A stretch of DNA of 64,000 nt. It comes from Trichoplax adhaerens (lineage: Eukaryota > Placozoa > Uniplacotomia > Trichoplacea > Trichoplacidae). The stretch spans positions 460,007-524,006 of the forward strand of contig NW_002060962.1 of NCBI RefSeq assembly GCF_000150275.1, given 5' to 3'. The position numbers and the translations under genes were made by a program. The notes beneath the pieces are model-generated. The model ran no database searches. It was not told where the DNA came from and was given only the letters and a program-made list of their open reading frames with translations. Shown here in pieces: positions 1-13,263 of this stretch (positions within the stretch are counted from its first letter, which is position 1; the number at the start of each line of letters is the position of its first letter).

Positions 1-477
1 GGACGCCAATAGTTTGTTTGTTTCGATTCTTTGTATAATTTACTATAACCATCCACACCATATCCGTTGCTAGACATTTCCACTATTAGGAAACTTCATA
101 TGTGTAAAGAGTTTGTCGTCTCCTTTGATTGTATCTGAGTGTATCCTATTGAAGAAATGATGATCAGGCGTGACAATCTATTTTGCACACTAATAGCTTG
201 ATGATCAATATTAAATAAATAAATAATATCCCAGTCACTTTTCCCTAGTAATTATATTCATACAGTTAAACAGTTGTAGTGCAGCCCCAAATATGGCTTA
301 GATTACGATCTAAGATTGTACGAGAAAAGTTTAAACCGTACACTAGATGGTAAAGGTTAGACGAATCTAACTTATGTAATAAAGTGAAACTGGCAAGAAA
401 CTGTAATTCTTAATTTATTGTTAAAGATCACTTTATCACAACAGTATAATAATTAATTATGTTATGCTATTAGATAT

Positions 478-820
478 CATGATTAGCAAATGTTCATTTT
501 GCACATTGACGGATAAAATCTTGAGGAATAGCATCCCGATCATTTTTCTCTAGTGATTATGATGGGCTAATTTATGTAATCGGCGATTTTATGTAACGTA
601 GCCGTATAAATTTGACCGGCAAGGGATCCCGACTAGTTTATATGTTCACCGGCTATGTTATATAGTCACCGATCGAGCGGCGACTATATAAAATTAGCAG
701 CGGTTATATAAAATCACCGATTGCATAAATTAGCCCCATCATTATGATTAGCAAATGTCCATTTTGCCCGCGGATGGATAAAAACTTGATGAAGAATAGT
801 ATCTCAATCATATTCTCTAC
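478..820. repeat. Direct repeats flanking the MITE-like element
   Basis: A roughly 70-bp segment beginning ATGATTAGCAAATG occurs at about 479-549 and again at about 744-817, on both sides of the inverted-repeat element. It has scattered mismatches (TTCATTTTGC versus TCCATTTTGC; GGATAAAATCTTGA versus GGATAAAAACTTGA). It is far too long for a target-site duplication, so the element probably sits between two copies of an older local duplication, or the duplication arose with it. Confidence 0.6.
555..749. mobile_element. Miniature inverted-repeat element (MITE-like)
   Basis: About 195 bp bounded by imperfect terminal inverted repeats of some 40 bases. The left end (from about 555) reads GATTATGATGGGCTAATTTA and onward. 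The reverse complement of the right end (to about 749) reads almost the same through the GGGCTAATTTATG and ATCGG segments. The interior has further self-complementary TATATAA/CACCG segments and no reading frame. This is the structure of a non-autonomous DNA transposon or foldback element. No transposase is in the window. Confidence 0.65.
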
Positions 821-1738
821 ATTATACAGCATAATAATTATCGTATAGATAGATAGAGTGGACTATTTTAAATACTTTACACAATAAATAGTTGAAATTA
901 ATCAGATGAAATTAAACAGCCATACTTCAGATGTTGTGGAACCAACGTATCGAGTCGAAAATAGGCCTTATACATACATTGAAACAGATTATAACCATTC
1001 TTTGGCGCATAAGTCAATATCAATATGGAACAATTCGAATCAGTCATAAGTTGGCTTATTCTTTCATGTACAATAACAGCCACTAGGGCCATGATGTCGA
1101 CTAATTTTAATGCCATATCGAATATCTCACCGGTGCTGGTGGCTTTACAGTAAACCCAACTTTACTTACGTAATGATTATCTCAATAGCTTAATGGTATA
1201 GCCCAGATTTAATTATGCAATAAACAGAATAAATCTCCCGCGAGATAGATCTCTTTTTATTTTCACAGATAGCAAAGTAGGTCAAGTTACTGTATACTTT
1301 TATGGCAGTTATTCGATTGTAGATTAAGATATAGTACCGTATTCATCCTGAAATATTCAATTTTTTTATCCAATAGCGTGATCAGATTACAAATGCTCTA
1401 TAGCAACAGACATTATTTAACGAAAGCTCAGTTGAGCAATTAAAATTATAAAATCATGATGAAAATATCTAGCTCAATAGCCGTGGCATCTTTAGGCGCT
1501 AACTTCTGTGCTGGTGTGATTATAGATAATTTATATATTACGAGTCATACAGATTATATTCGAATTAAAATTAACTACATCTAGGACGTATACCTTCCTG
1601 TACTTCAGTCTATATTATTACATGTTAAAATGACAAGAAAGGATAAATTCAGAAAGGCAAGATACTTGGAAAAAGACTACTAAAAGTTGGTATGACAAGT
1701 ATACAGAAGCTAAAGGTATCTCAATTCTTAGATTTGAG

Positions 1739-3854
1739 CTAGAATTTATGACTATTGGATATACTGGTGCCTTTGATACGATTATTGTTGGCTTGATGCA
1801 GCTTAAACAAAACTATGATTAAAGTGGTTATAAAAATTGCTGCAATAGCTGCTAAAACGTATGTAGCTATCATATACTCTCTGCGAACCATGCCGGACAT
1901 TGCAGGATTGTTGGTGGTCATCATTGTCGTAGAAGGCGTAGTCATTCCTTTAGTCGGTGTCGGTGTCGGCTTTGTCGTTGGTGTGGGAACGGTAGTGCTG
2001 GGTACTCCCAGCTTTGGTAATAGCTTGTTCCAGAATGCAACACGATCAGAAAGATAATCCTTTCTAATTTCTGATTGATTGCTAATTTTAAAGTAGGATG
2101 CATTATTTGCATTATACATAGGCCACTGCGCAGCCGATGATGCCATTGTCGGTGTACTAAAATCGGTAAGTAAATCGTTGCAAAAAAATTGTAAAAAGTT
2201 ATACAGTATATGAGTTGGTATCATTTAATATAAACACGTATACAACATATAGATTTAAATAATTTATGACAAATAATTAATTAATAATAAAGCCGTAGTA
2301 ACATTATTCTTGAGAGTAAATCAATTGCGGTGATTACTATAGCTACAAGTAGGGATATTCAATGACTTACCCATGCTTAATAAAACTGCCCCAAATTTGC
2401 ATGATATCACGAGATACCGCAACATCTTCAGATGTGAAATTAGCTGAAAAACTGCTTGGCCTATTAATAGGATAACCCATTACATAAGGCACTTCCATTG
2501 TATGTGTAACACCCATATATGGAGGAAATGCAGTAGATAATTGAGTTCGAAATGCAAATTCGTAATAGTAAGTGGATACACCGTCAGCTGAATATTTTCT
2601 TGCGCACTTGTCAGCTGGTGCCACAAAAAAAAAGTCATTGAATAACTTATTAATTTCGTCTCTGTTAGCAATTGGATCATTTTCTTTTGCATATTTTGTA
2701 TATTGATATTCGATAGCAGACCTTGATTGTTGGCTATATGCGGCAAAATAGCCGGCGATTGTACCCAGAAAGACAGCTCGTGGTAAACCTTGACCAATAT
2801 TTTGATACCGATTAACTTGTAAGAATATAGAGCCATCATCAGTGGTTGTGCCCAACATTGTATTCACTTTTTCATATTGTCCATTTTTTAACAGTGTCTC
2901 CGGGCTGTCAGGTAAAAATTGGCCTCCTGCAACAACTACAAATCCTAATGGATAAGTTGCCATCGTTGTTAATTGAGCTGTGAGTAACTCTTTCATAGTA
3001 AGTGCTCGAAGACATGTTACAATTTGAGCTGCTGTCGAACGACTACAATTTGAAAGCTGGGCAACTTTTTGGAATACTATGTTTGGTATTTTAAAATCAA
3101 CGTAATAGAATTGTGGCATAATAGGGGCACCACTCTCCATAATGATGCGATGAAATAAGCCTTTACTACCTTGGGACATTGTATGCAATCCTACAGATAC
3201 AGCACCAACAGAATTGCCTGCAATAGTTACATTTTGTGGATTACCGCCAAATTTGGCAATATTGTTACGAATCCACTTCAAAGCTAATTGTTGATCGAGT
3301 AAGCCAAGATTTGGTTCAATAGGGTAATTGTCATTGACTTTAGATGTTGTCATAAAGCCGAAAGCACCTAATCGATAATTCATGGTAACTGTGACGATAT
3401 TTTGATTAGCAGATAGTACTTTGCCTTGCCATCTCGATCCACTACCGTAGTAATAAGCTCCGCCATGGATAAATACAAATACAGCAAGATTGGAGGCATT
3501 ATTGGTTGTTGGTGTCCACACGTTCATATACAGACAGTCTTCGTTAACTTGACCTTGTTTCGTTTGTGAACTAAGATCAGGAATTGGTAACGCTTGGGGA
3601 CAAGCATACGGCAATGTCGTTGTATTCTTAGTTTGTGTCCATGGTGTTTGAATCGGCTGAGGAGATTGAAATCTTAAATTACCTACTGGTGGTTGCGCGA
3701 AAGGGATACCGAGATATCCATAAACAGCTTTACCTTCAATATTATAATTTTTACTTTGAACTGGACCTTTATCGGTTTGTACGATATTAGCCCAAGAAAA
3801 TATCGACAAAATTAAGACTGTTAGAAAGCAAAGATAAATTTTCTCCGCACCCAT
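1739..3854 (-). CDS. Carboxylesterase/cholinesterase-like membrane protein (cluster copy 1)
   Basis: Type-B carboxylesterase (alpha/beta hydrolase) of 633 residues in two exons, 3854-2371 and 2156-1739, joined by a GT-AG intron in phase 2. An N-terminal signal peptide (residues 1-22) leads to the esterase fold. The family signature NEDCLYMNV is near residue 104, the oxyanion HGG at 130-132, the nucleophile elbow GNSVG with Ser215, TDDG with Asp340 where the family normally has Glu, and GVTHTME with His451. After a Thr/Pro-rich stalk comes one membrane helix (ATYVLAAIAAIFITTLIIVL) and a short basic tail, so the enzyme domain should face outside the cell. Asp for Glu is tolerated in some hydrolases; activity is plausible but unproven. 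The substrate is unknown. It is the downstream member of a three-gene tandem set. Neuroligins share this overall plan, so an adhesion role is an alternative. Confidence 0.85.
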
Positions 3855-6800
3855 CTTGTACGCGATGGAAACTTCTAAAGAATAAACCCTTCACGGTTAC
3901 ATAGATGGTTAAATAAACTCTTCTCATCAATAACATGATAAATAGTTTTCATTCAATAGATGTCCTATCGAATGTTGGTAGCATTGTTAGATTATTTCAT
4001 GACATCATAATATATTGTTTCTAACTGTGAAATGTCAGTAACATAACAAGCAAATGAAGAGTCAATTATTTTTGACAGATAATAATAGTGATGTCTTTCG
4101 GTATAAAATTAGATTATTTATGTAACTTGATAAGTTTGTAAAGTAAGTGACTTAAGTCATTGATATGTAATATTGTCTATCATCATTCTTCGTTACATGT
4201 ACAGCATTATAGTAAGGATACGCTCAAGTTGTTATAAAAACGAATTAGAAGCAGCGTATTTTGTTGTAATTTTGATTTGGGCAAGGTTACATGACATTTA
4301 ATAACGAGATATACTAATACTAATTAATTATTAAAAAATGATTAAATCAGGAATTATTATTTTTGTATGATAATAGTTATTCTGATTGAATATCGCTGAT
4401 CGAATTTTGAGAAATATGAATCGGTTATCAGAATTGTAATAACCGTTTTAATGACTGTTTGAATATTTTAATGTTAGTTAAACTTCATCAACAAAATGAC
4501 TAATGTATATACTGTACTTCAGTAGGCAATTGTAATTATTTGCAATTCATGAGAAAATTATATTTTAATGATAATATGTAATTGGTAATCTTCTCAGTTT
4601 GAAAGGATTGTCTTAAACTTGAGGTTTGTACTGTATGTCTTGAACTGTTTATGATAAGTTATCAATGTATCTATTTTTATAATTTTTGATTATTCTCGTT
4701 TATAGTGCGAAAATTTACAGTCATCCTAGTTGTTGACAACATTTTAACATTAAACTAAAATTTATAAAGTGCTAGAAAAACCCTTCTATTACATACTAGT
4801 TGCAAACAATAACCTACCATATTCTTGACTACGTGAGAAAATGCTAAATAACATATTTACATTCATTCGTTCCACAGCATGTCGTGAATTAATTTCATCT
4901 GTACGCCTATACATGCAGCTGGTATAACAATAAAAGCATTAACATGGCAGAAAGAACGAAAACTGTTTTATCTTGACCTTTTACTACTAGTCATTGTTTT
5001 TGTAAGCCATTATATATTTAGCCTAAGGGTAAAAAAACAATCCTTTTGCTAATTTTAAAATAAAACAGATTATGTATTGGCAATTACTGTTACCATCCTA
5101 TATTATTTTCTACCCTATAGCAAGTTTAACCCTATATATAGACTACTAAAGACAAATGGCTATTCGCTATTGTAGATAGTTCCTAAGAAGATCGCTAAAC
5201 CATACGGTAACGTGAATAGCAAGCGATAGCGTAGGCGATGGCGCATACTGGTATCTCGATATACTGTATTTAATTTTACTCATTCAATTTATTGGATATT
5301 TCAATCATTTTTAGAAATATACCAAACCAAATTAATCGAAGCCAAGCATATACCCTCTTTCAATCAAATGAGGGCTATAGACAATTACACATGATTGTAT
5401 TTCGTCGATCAATGAGTTTTAAATTTTCTAAACTTGAATAATCGAAAGAAAATTGTGCCCTACCATTTTCTTCATTTGTAAGAACGAATAATGTAATAAT
5501 GAGCAATTAGAAATGCAAATGATTAATGTTGTAGAGCTGTGAAAATAGGCTAGTTTGAAGTCATTTTATATCTTGTAAAAGTGAAACCTTCCTTAACATA
5601 CAACAAATATATGATATCTCTATCCTGTCATCTGCTACTTGTTTATAAGGGATTAGAATCTAACTTTGTTGTTTTAATTAACGGTTAATATCCATATTAT
5701 TAACCCTTCATTGGATACTCTAAGCAATTACTATATTTACCCAATTATTGATTACCTACGAGTATATAACTTTCTTTTGGTTAAGCTAAGGTAGTGACGA
5801 GTCAGTTTTAGCAATATCTTATAAATTATTGTCACTATTGATGTAATTATTTAGCTAAAATTGCATTAAGAAATAGTGATATCGTCTTAATCAAATAAAT
5901 GCTGTAACCCCGGTCACTTATTCTAAAAATAAAAGTATCTACTGTAGTTAATAATATGTGAGAAATTATTTTGTTACAAAATGAATGCCAACTGTTGTTT
6001 TAGATCACACGAGTAAAGTTATTGATCTTCTATGATTTAATTCTACTACCAATCTGTCCATTAATAGGTAGTCTTTAGTGAAGCGAAGTTATTTGCTAAT
6101 AAATAAAGTATTAGACTATCTTTATTATGAATAAAAGAGTAAAATATACTGTTATTCGATTACGATGTCTAAAGAGAGTGTTTAAGCTAGTATGTCTGCA
6201 GCGCCATAAACTTTGATACAAAAAGGAATATGAATAAGTCATATCTAGCATTCGAATTACTTGAAATTTTGAAATTAACTGATTTTGCTCATGGGACTGC
6301 TCTTATTGAGGACACTTTCTGTGCAATTAGTGACCATCAGATGATATAAAAATTCCTGATTTTATGCAATTTAATTTAGAAAGGAATACAAATAGACAAT
6401 ACAGTTTTTTCATTATCCACAGGATGTGGCCATTTCGAACTATAAATTGGATATGACTGCTTTTAGACTGATTACAGACAGTATTGGAAAGTAATCTTTA
6501 TTGTGATAGACGATACAGTTCAATGAAAGCATTATTGGCTACTTTGTAGTATCGAGATTTTATGAGTAGAAGACTTTTATAATAATTGATGGAGATAAAA
6601 TTGAAATAATATACCGAATACTTATATAAGTGAAGATAGCTTTAGGTCATTTCTCCGATATTTCAGCTATGATGAATTTGGTAGCTGAGATTGATTTGTT
6701 ATTAATTTTAATTTTTATAGATTATAAGCTACTTCGTTATAAAACAGGCTGACTAAAAAATTCCTGTTAGACTCTTAGCTTCTGTGGATAATATTCGCAT

Positions 6801-9179
6801 AAATACTCGAGTAGGATACGCGTATATGGGGTGTAGTTCTCGGATGTATTTGTTAGTATTGGGATAAAGGCTCTATTGATAATATGTTCGTATAATAGTA
6901 AGTCGACGTTAGTTTAGTAGATGAAATCGGATTTTAGGAAATTATATAGAAGTTACTTTAAATATTACAGTAGTTGTGACTTGAAGAATGGCTTGAAGGG
7001 AGATTGAATTCATCTATGAAACTATGTTGTATTCTGTTCTAGTCGACATGGTTAATTTGTCTAGTAAGAAGTAAGGCAATAAAAAATTGTGAATTGGCGT
7101 CTATGCGATATCAAATATGTATGGTAGTTTTGCATTTACTCGATGTAATAGCTTTATACAAATGTTATTGTTTTTAATTAAGATATCAATATCATTCTGT
7201 TAAGATTCATGTTTTGATCACTTAAAAGAATTGTCGTTTTTTCTTGTGTTGTATATCATTTTTATTTATTTTACGAGTACCTATATTCGGAGAAAGGGTA
7301 TCTTCTGATTAATTATTATTAATAACTCATTCAATTTCTTGCAAAGATAAAAAATATCAAATTTGATTTCATAATAGGTAGATGTATAGTTTTATTGGTT
7401 GCGCTGTATTTACAATATTATGTATCCACACGATAAAGATGAATATTCGGAAATTGAGATGCGATACTCGTAAATTTTATGACCTATCGTAGTTTAGCAT
7501 CTAAATTCTATCCAACTCCAAAGCCGTAGATTGAATAGATATCTCTTATGTATTTTATGTGCAAGCACATATGAATTTATATACTGCCATACTAAGCGGC
7601 AGTGATGCATCTTAATATGATGGTGGTATTAGTTTTAGTCAATTGCAGTAGGAATATGTTTTAAAAGCGTACTAGTGTTATGAACTAAAGTACTGTGTAG
7701 CGTAGGATTGTTTCTGTGGTGAATAAAGTAGTTGTAGACGATGGCTGTTATAATGAAATTTCGGGTTAGAGGATTGCAAACCTAGGGGTTACAAAACCCA
7801 TTTATTACATATTTTGGCGCTACGAGTACTACATCTATAGATTTTAATAGGGGAGTTTTCTAAATTGTCAATAATTTTAATAATGGCTATTCACTGCAGT
7901 ATCGCTTATAAACGAATTCGACGAGTTGCTAAGTACTATAAATTTTCGTATTTTGGTACATCGTGAATTATTTGCCGATGTTAACACCGATATAATGAGT
8001 TAATTTCGAATCGCTACCATTATTGTACATTTGAAGCAGGGAATGAAGAGCTGAATATAATTATGTCAGCATTGTATTACATCATGGCTAAAAAATGATT
8101 GCAGCTATGCTATTGTATATGCTCAGTGGCTAAGCTAATAACTCACCATATGTTATTGCAAAAACTGAGAAATTACCTACAACATATAGTGCTTTTGGGG
8201 TATGGAATGCCTTAGTTCGTTTATGTTTATTTATAGGCCAACCATCCAAGTTGTATTGACCCATTAGTAATAATGTTCGGTAAAGCTTTGCTGGGTTGCT
8301 TAAATGAGAAAGAAGGTGAATGATAGAATTTGACGCAAAAATACTGTCCCTTTCATATGGAATCTACGATCACAAAGTATTAATTTTGCTTCACACTCGT
8401 ACATTAAATCGCACGGCATTAAAGTAACTACGCCGAGTGGGCGAAAATTTATAAGTTAGAACAAGTATGACTAAATATCTAGATTTGCTCTGCATAGATT
8501 AAAAGATAATACCTATTGTTGGCATAGAAATGGAGATCTCTAGCAGTTTATAATATTGGATTTGGCTGTATCTTCGCTTTCGCCAAGACAACGAAGGCTG
8601 TGAACAGTTTATGAAATAACTGAATAGCCGACTACATTTCTGGTTTTAACTTCATTTGAACTCGGTAAAGTGTTATGCTATACTGAATCATTCATTATAC
8701 AGGGATTAGTCGATCCTTTGCTCGTTATACTTCGTGCACTATTTTACTTTACAATATATCACTGATGGGATAGGGCACAAATATGGGGTTGTAGTAGTTG
8801 TAACTCAAACACAACTCGATCAAATATGTCAAAAATTTTATCTGGAGACACTCGATACGAGCAGAAGAATCGATGCTTGTTTATTAACTGTAAATGAGAT
8901 TTCGATATTACTATAATTACGCTGAAAATTGCAGATAAAATTGAGCAATGATCAGTCTCCATTCTATGAGTAAAATATTAATAAATATTACGTAGAACCA
9001 TGTTGTAATCACATAAAAATCATTAAATGATAATATTTCATTCACTTGTATACAAATTACACTGCAGTTGAGTATGACCATTGCCATGAATAATAATAGT
9101 GTTCAATACGATAAGTAACTCAACAAATTTGAATATTACTGTATACCCTCAACTATCCTCCTTGGTAAATATTTCAGCC
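3855..9179. other. 5.3-kb gap between esterase copies 1 and 2, no gene recognised
   Basis: No open frame above about 70 codons has a recognisable family or a consistent exon chain. Two overlapping opposite-strand frames at 8734-8962 look like chance. The region is AT-rich and lacks the tandem arrays seen further right. Part of it may be promoter and untranslated DNA of esterase copy 1 (left end) and 3' untranslated DNA of copy 2 (right end). A non-coding transcript cannot be excluded from sequence alone. Confidence 0.5.
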
Positions 9180-11378
9180 CTACAGGTTTTCATCTTCAGC
9201 TTTGGTATTATTTATTAAATGTGTCAAATTTTTGGATGGCCCCCGCCGGTAGCGGACTACACAGTATATTACTATGGCAATTGCAATGGCACATAATAAA
9301 CCAAACTGAACGTAAGTTCCAGTAATGTAGGCGGGATCGGCACATTGCTTTGGCGATGGAGTAAGCGGTGGAGTAAGTGGTGAAGTATTTTGAGTACACT
9401 TACTCGGTTGCTTTGTTAATTGTGGCCAGAATTGATTCCAAAATGCAACATAGTTTGCTCGTGGTGAGCTGTAGACCTGTGGAGCTAATGCTACTTTTAG
9501 ATAATTTCCAGTATTGGAATTGTACTTTGGCCATACGACGGGATTATTTGAGACTGGGTTTCTGAAAAAATTAAAGTAGAGCAGTATTAAATCAAAGTTA
9601 GCTAATCAATCGGGTTTTCATTAACTAAAATAATTTACTCTAATGAAGTTGCGATTAGCATTGTACTGTAAAAATTCTACCCTTAATTAACTTATTAAAT
9701 AATGAAGGCAAAGGCTTGATGATCAACAGTGATCGTTTCAATTTGTACTTCGATATAGATGTACGAGACTTTTTGTATTGTACTTAGTATCAATAGAAAA
9801 TGTGATAGATCATAGCTGTTTTAGTTTACACTAGTAACGATTAGGATTTGTTAATGTCTGAACTTAATACAGGGATTAAAGAGAAGACAATTTTGATTAA
9901 TTAATTTAATAGATGACTTGCCCGTTATAGACGAAATTGGACCAATACTGAATCAAAGAATGGCTAATACGGAGGTCATTTGGTGAATATCTACTATTGT
10001 CATTGGTCGGTTGACGAATGGGATAACCAAAAAGATAGCTGATCTCAGATCCAACCGGTATATACTTGGGCTTAAAAGCAAAATTGATGGAATCGTTGAT
10101 AGGATAGCTAAATTGATACACGTACGATGAAATTCCTTGAGCAGCAAACTTCTTCAATGTAGAAACCAGTGGAGCTGTAACGATGTAATCGGAATATAAG
10201 TATGATAATTGTTGCTGATTAGTGACAGGGGATGATTCGTTATTCCAATCTGTATAGCGATTTTCAATGGCAGATCTTGCAACAAGATTAGTGTAACTGA
10301 ATAACCAATCAAGTTGAGTTATAAATTGCTGTCGTTGAATTCCACTACTCGAACCAGAAACAGGATTGGCCACACTTGCCATAACCTGAACCTGACGATT
10401 AAATTGATTATTGTTTAAAGCCACTACAGGATCAGTTTGAATAATATTTCCATCGATAACAGCTTTAAACATGTTATCGTATGTTGAAGGAGTTAAAGAT
10501 GATTGAACAGATAAAATGTTTGCAATAGGTAAATTGCGTAAACAGGATAGGATCGATTTTGCGGTCGTTTGTACACTACAATGAGATTTTTTGAGGAATT
10601 GTTGCATAGATTTATTGGTTGCATTTAAATTCGAATAATACATACGTGGCATGAGTGGAGATCCACTGACCAAGGCAATGCGTTGATATAAGCCATGTTG
10701 TTGTGTTGAATTTAGAAATTGTAAACCAATTGAGAAGGCACCAGTGGATGTACCAGCTAAAGTGACTCGCCTAGGGTTACCACCAAAATTGGCAATATTC
10801 TTTTGAATCCACTGTAAGGCCATGACCTGATCTAAGATGCCTAAATTAGGTGTAATGATCGATCGACCCATGGTATCAGTCCCTGTTAAATAGCCTAAAA
10901 CTCCTTGACGAAAATCGAAGGTCACAACAATCAATTTGCCAGTGACGGCGAAAGCTTGACCATTGAATAACTCCGTATTCATCGAGGATGGAGAATCACC
11001 ATGAAGCCAAACAAGAACAGGTAAAGGATTATTTGACGATTGATTTGCTGGTACGTAAATATTCAAGTAAAGACAGTCTTCACTTTTGGTTGAAGTTGAA
11101 GAATCTGCAATACTGTGATAACATAACTTTGGTGTAGTCGTAGCTTGGCGTATTCCTGTCCATTTGGTAGGTTGTACAGGGCGATAAAATCGAAAATTTC
11201 TGACTGGCGGTTGAGCATAGGGTATGCCAAGAAAAGTAAAGCATGATTGATTACTATTGATAGGTGTAATGTTCCCTTTGATTTTTCCTGAATCAATTTG
11301 AACTGTCAAATCACTTTGAATGAAAGCATTATTACAGACTAGATTGATCAAGACGAGTGCCAATACAACGGTCTTCAT
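9180..11378 (-). CDS. Catalytically dead cholinesterase-like membrane protein (cluster copy 2)
   Basis: 612 residues in two exons, 11378-9922 and 9561-9180. Signal peptide at residues 1-19, then the esterase fold with the SEDCLYLNI signature near residue 99 and a nucleophile elbow GTSTG (Ser211). The Glu that should follow is absent: the segment reads ASVANPVSGSSSG. The His is absent too: the aligned segment reads KYIPVGSEISYLFG. The oxyanion HGG is changed to HGD. The fold is therefore probably kept but hydrolysis lost, as in neuroligins, glutactin and gliotactin. The second exon gives a Pro/Thr stalk, a membrane helix (QFGLLCAIAIAIVIYCVV) and a tail ending EDENL. The intron starts GC and ends AG, at the position where both neighbours use GT. 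Probable role: cell-surface recognition or adhesion, by inference from loss of the triad. Confidence 0.85.
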
Positions 11379-13263
11379 AACGGTCCTTGATGTCGACTAA
11401 ATAGGGATGAAAACTCTTTTTACAACTGTTCCGTTTCTATCGATGCAAATCGAGGAGAAAAATGAATCACTTTAGGCCCCTGTTCCCTATAGCGTTTTTG
11501 TCATACGATCTTTTACTTTGTCCTATTTACCGACTGTAATCTATTTATTTATTTTCACTTACTTGTTAGTACAGTAGCGTGGTAAGGGAGTTTCTAAATT
11601 TATTAATGGCAGGCCATCAAATGCATTATTCATTCATCCCAAGCTGTCGATGATAAGATCGAGAACGCTGATAGGACAGTACTATACCGTATTGTATAGT
11701 ATCGATTATCAGCCTGGTTATCCATCATGTTTTCTGTATAGTCATTACGGGCCAAGAAAATATTTCTTTTCTCCCCTATGGTAATTTGTAGTCAGTGTCT
11801 TTGTCTGAAAGAAAATGGTTGAGTTATTAGGTTCCAGTATGGACCAAGTACAGTGCGGTATAATTTATTGTCGTCCGAAAGGGATAAGATGCTTTCACCT
11901 CTGACAAAGTATAAAACAGTATCCAATCGGAAGACCTCAAATTTAATTGGCTTGTGAATTATTAGAAGAAGAAGAAGAATGATGATAATAATTGTTATTA
12001 TTGTTGTTGTCTAGGCTATTTTATCTTAGCCATTTTGTTTCAAATTGTCCTACCCAAAGTGCTCATGGTGTTGCATGTGTCAAAAATTCTCCATATTCGT
12101 CCAGCTAGAACAAGTAATATTCTCTACCATTTTACTGAAAGACGATAATTGCATTACAGTATTCATCTTATTTCGCTATATATTATTATTATACAGTATA
12201 CAGTACGGTGTGTTTATTTTAGTTTCAGTTTGCCAAAATCCTTCTCGAGGTGCTTTAAATAATCAAAAGACCTCGAAATTTCATAACGGTGTGTAAAACT
12301 TTTACCTACGGGTACATCTAATAATAATATTTAATATAACCATTACTTAATATAGTCTCTTTAATAGTGTCTATAAAATAGTTCAAAGAAATTGTAACAT
12401 GCAACGTTTTCTTTCTTGTTGGTACCGTAGTTCATACTTTGCAACAGCTAGAAGTCCAAGGTACAATAGCTTCTATAAAATAGCTCAAAGAAATTTGTAA
12501 CATGCAACACTTGCTTTCTTGCAGGGTACCGTAGTTCATGGTCTCATTAAACACACTTTTCAATGCATTATCCAGAATATCTGGAGATATGTAGTGTACT
12601 GTAGGTTACTACGAGTACTGCATCCTGGTCTCATTAAATTTCAAGTAAGATAGCAATACTACAGCATTAGATAATTTCGCATTGGCAGCATCACACTGCC
12701 CTGAAATAACGTTATACTGTATCACTCCAAAAATGAATATGCAGTACTTTAGTACAGTACAATGCACATCCACTCATACACAATATTCATCCTGCCTGAT
12801 TAATTCATTTATTTATCAATCATCCGATTAAGTTAACTAAGCATCTTTTACTGTACAGTATAGCAATGGATACGAATTTTCAAACATTTCTGATTGTAAT
12901 GTTACTGTTACTGTTAGTCACAATATTGAAGGCTGTGCGCATTTAATATGCCTGTAAAACTTATCAACATAATTTATCTTAGCAAAGAGATGCCACAGAG
13001 TATCCTTTTGCAAACCAAATACAGTACTATAAATAAGATTGAAAAGCCTTGAAAGAGTTGCTCGAGTTTGCAGCTTGTAATATACAAAATTGACAATAAC
13101 CGCAAAAATGTTGCCATTACGAATTGCTGATTCGGATGTGCAGAATGTAGCCTAATCTAGTTACAATTAACATTGTATACTACTGTACTACATTTCCAAT
13201 ACTGTATTGACTTAATACGAGTATTACAGCAAAATAGAGTAGAATTTATCATTATACCACGTA
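11379..13263. other. Gap between esterase copies 2 and 3 with a local duplication
   Basis: AT-rich DNA with no supported gene. An 83-codon frame at 12045-12296 has no family resemblance or splice context. It holds a pair of about 66-bp direct repeats (listed separately), a GAAGAAGAAGAAGA / ATTATTATTGTTGTTGTT low-complexity patch near 11967-12010, and several short GTACAGTA-type palindromes near 12740-12780. Confidence 0.5.
12368..12541. repeat. Pair of about 66-bp direct repeats
   Basis: The segment starting TCTATAAAATAG, running through GTAACATGCAAC and ending GGTACCGTAGTTCAT, occurs at about 12368-12433 and again at about 12472-12540 with a few substitutions and small indels. The copies are separated by about 38 bp. 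This is a simple local duplication; no coding frame runs through both. Confidence 0.7.

Larger units (their letters stand above)
1..1738. other. Intergenic leader of window, no gene seen
   Basis: AT-rich DNA without a convincing reading frame. The only open frame of note (898-1116, minus, 72 codons) shows no family resemblance and no splice context, so I do not call it. The stretch contains a miniature inverted-repeat element and its flanking duplication, described separately. The rest is unremarkable. Confidence 0.6.

Noticed and set aside
1815-2057. Plus-strand 80-codon frame, Val-rich
   Set aside because: Antisense shadow of the Thr/Pro-rich stalk and membrane exon of esterase copy 1.
2480-2839. 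119-codon minus-strand frame
   Set aside because: Lies inside exon 1 of esterase copy 1 in another frame; no independent features.
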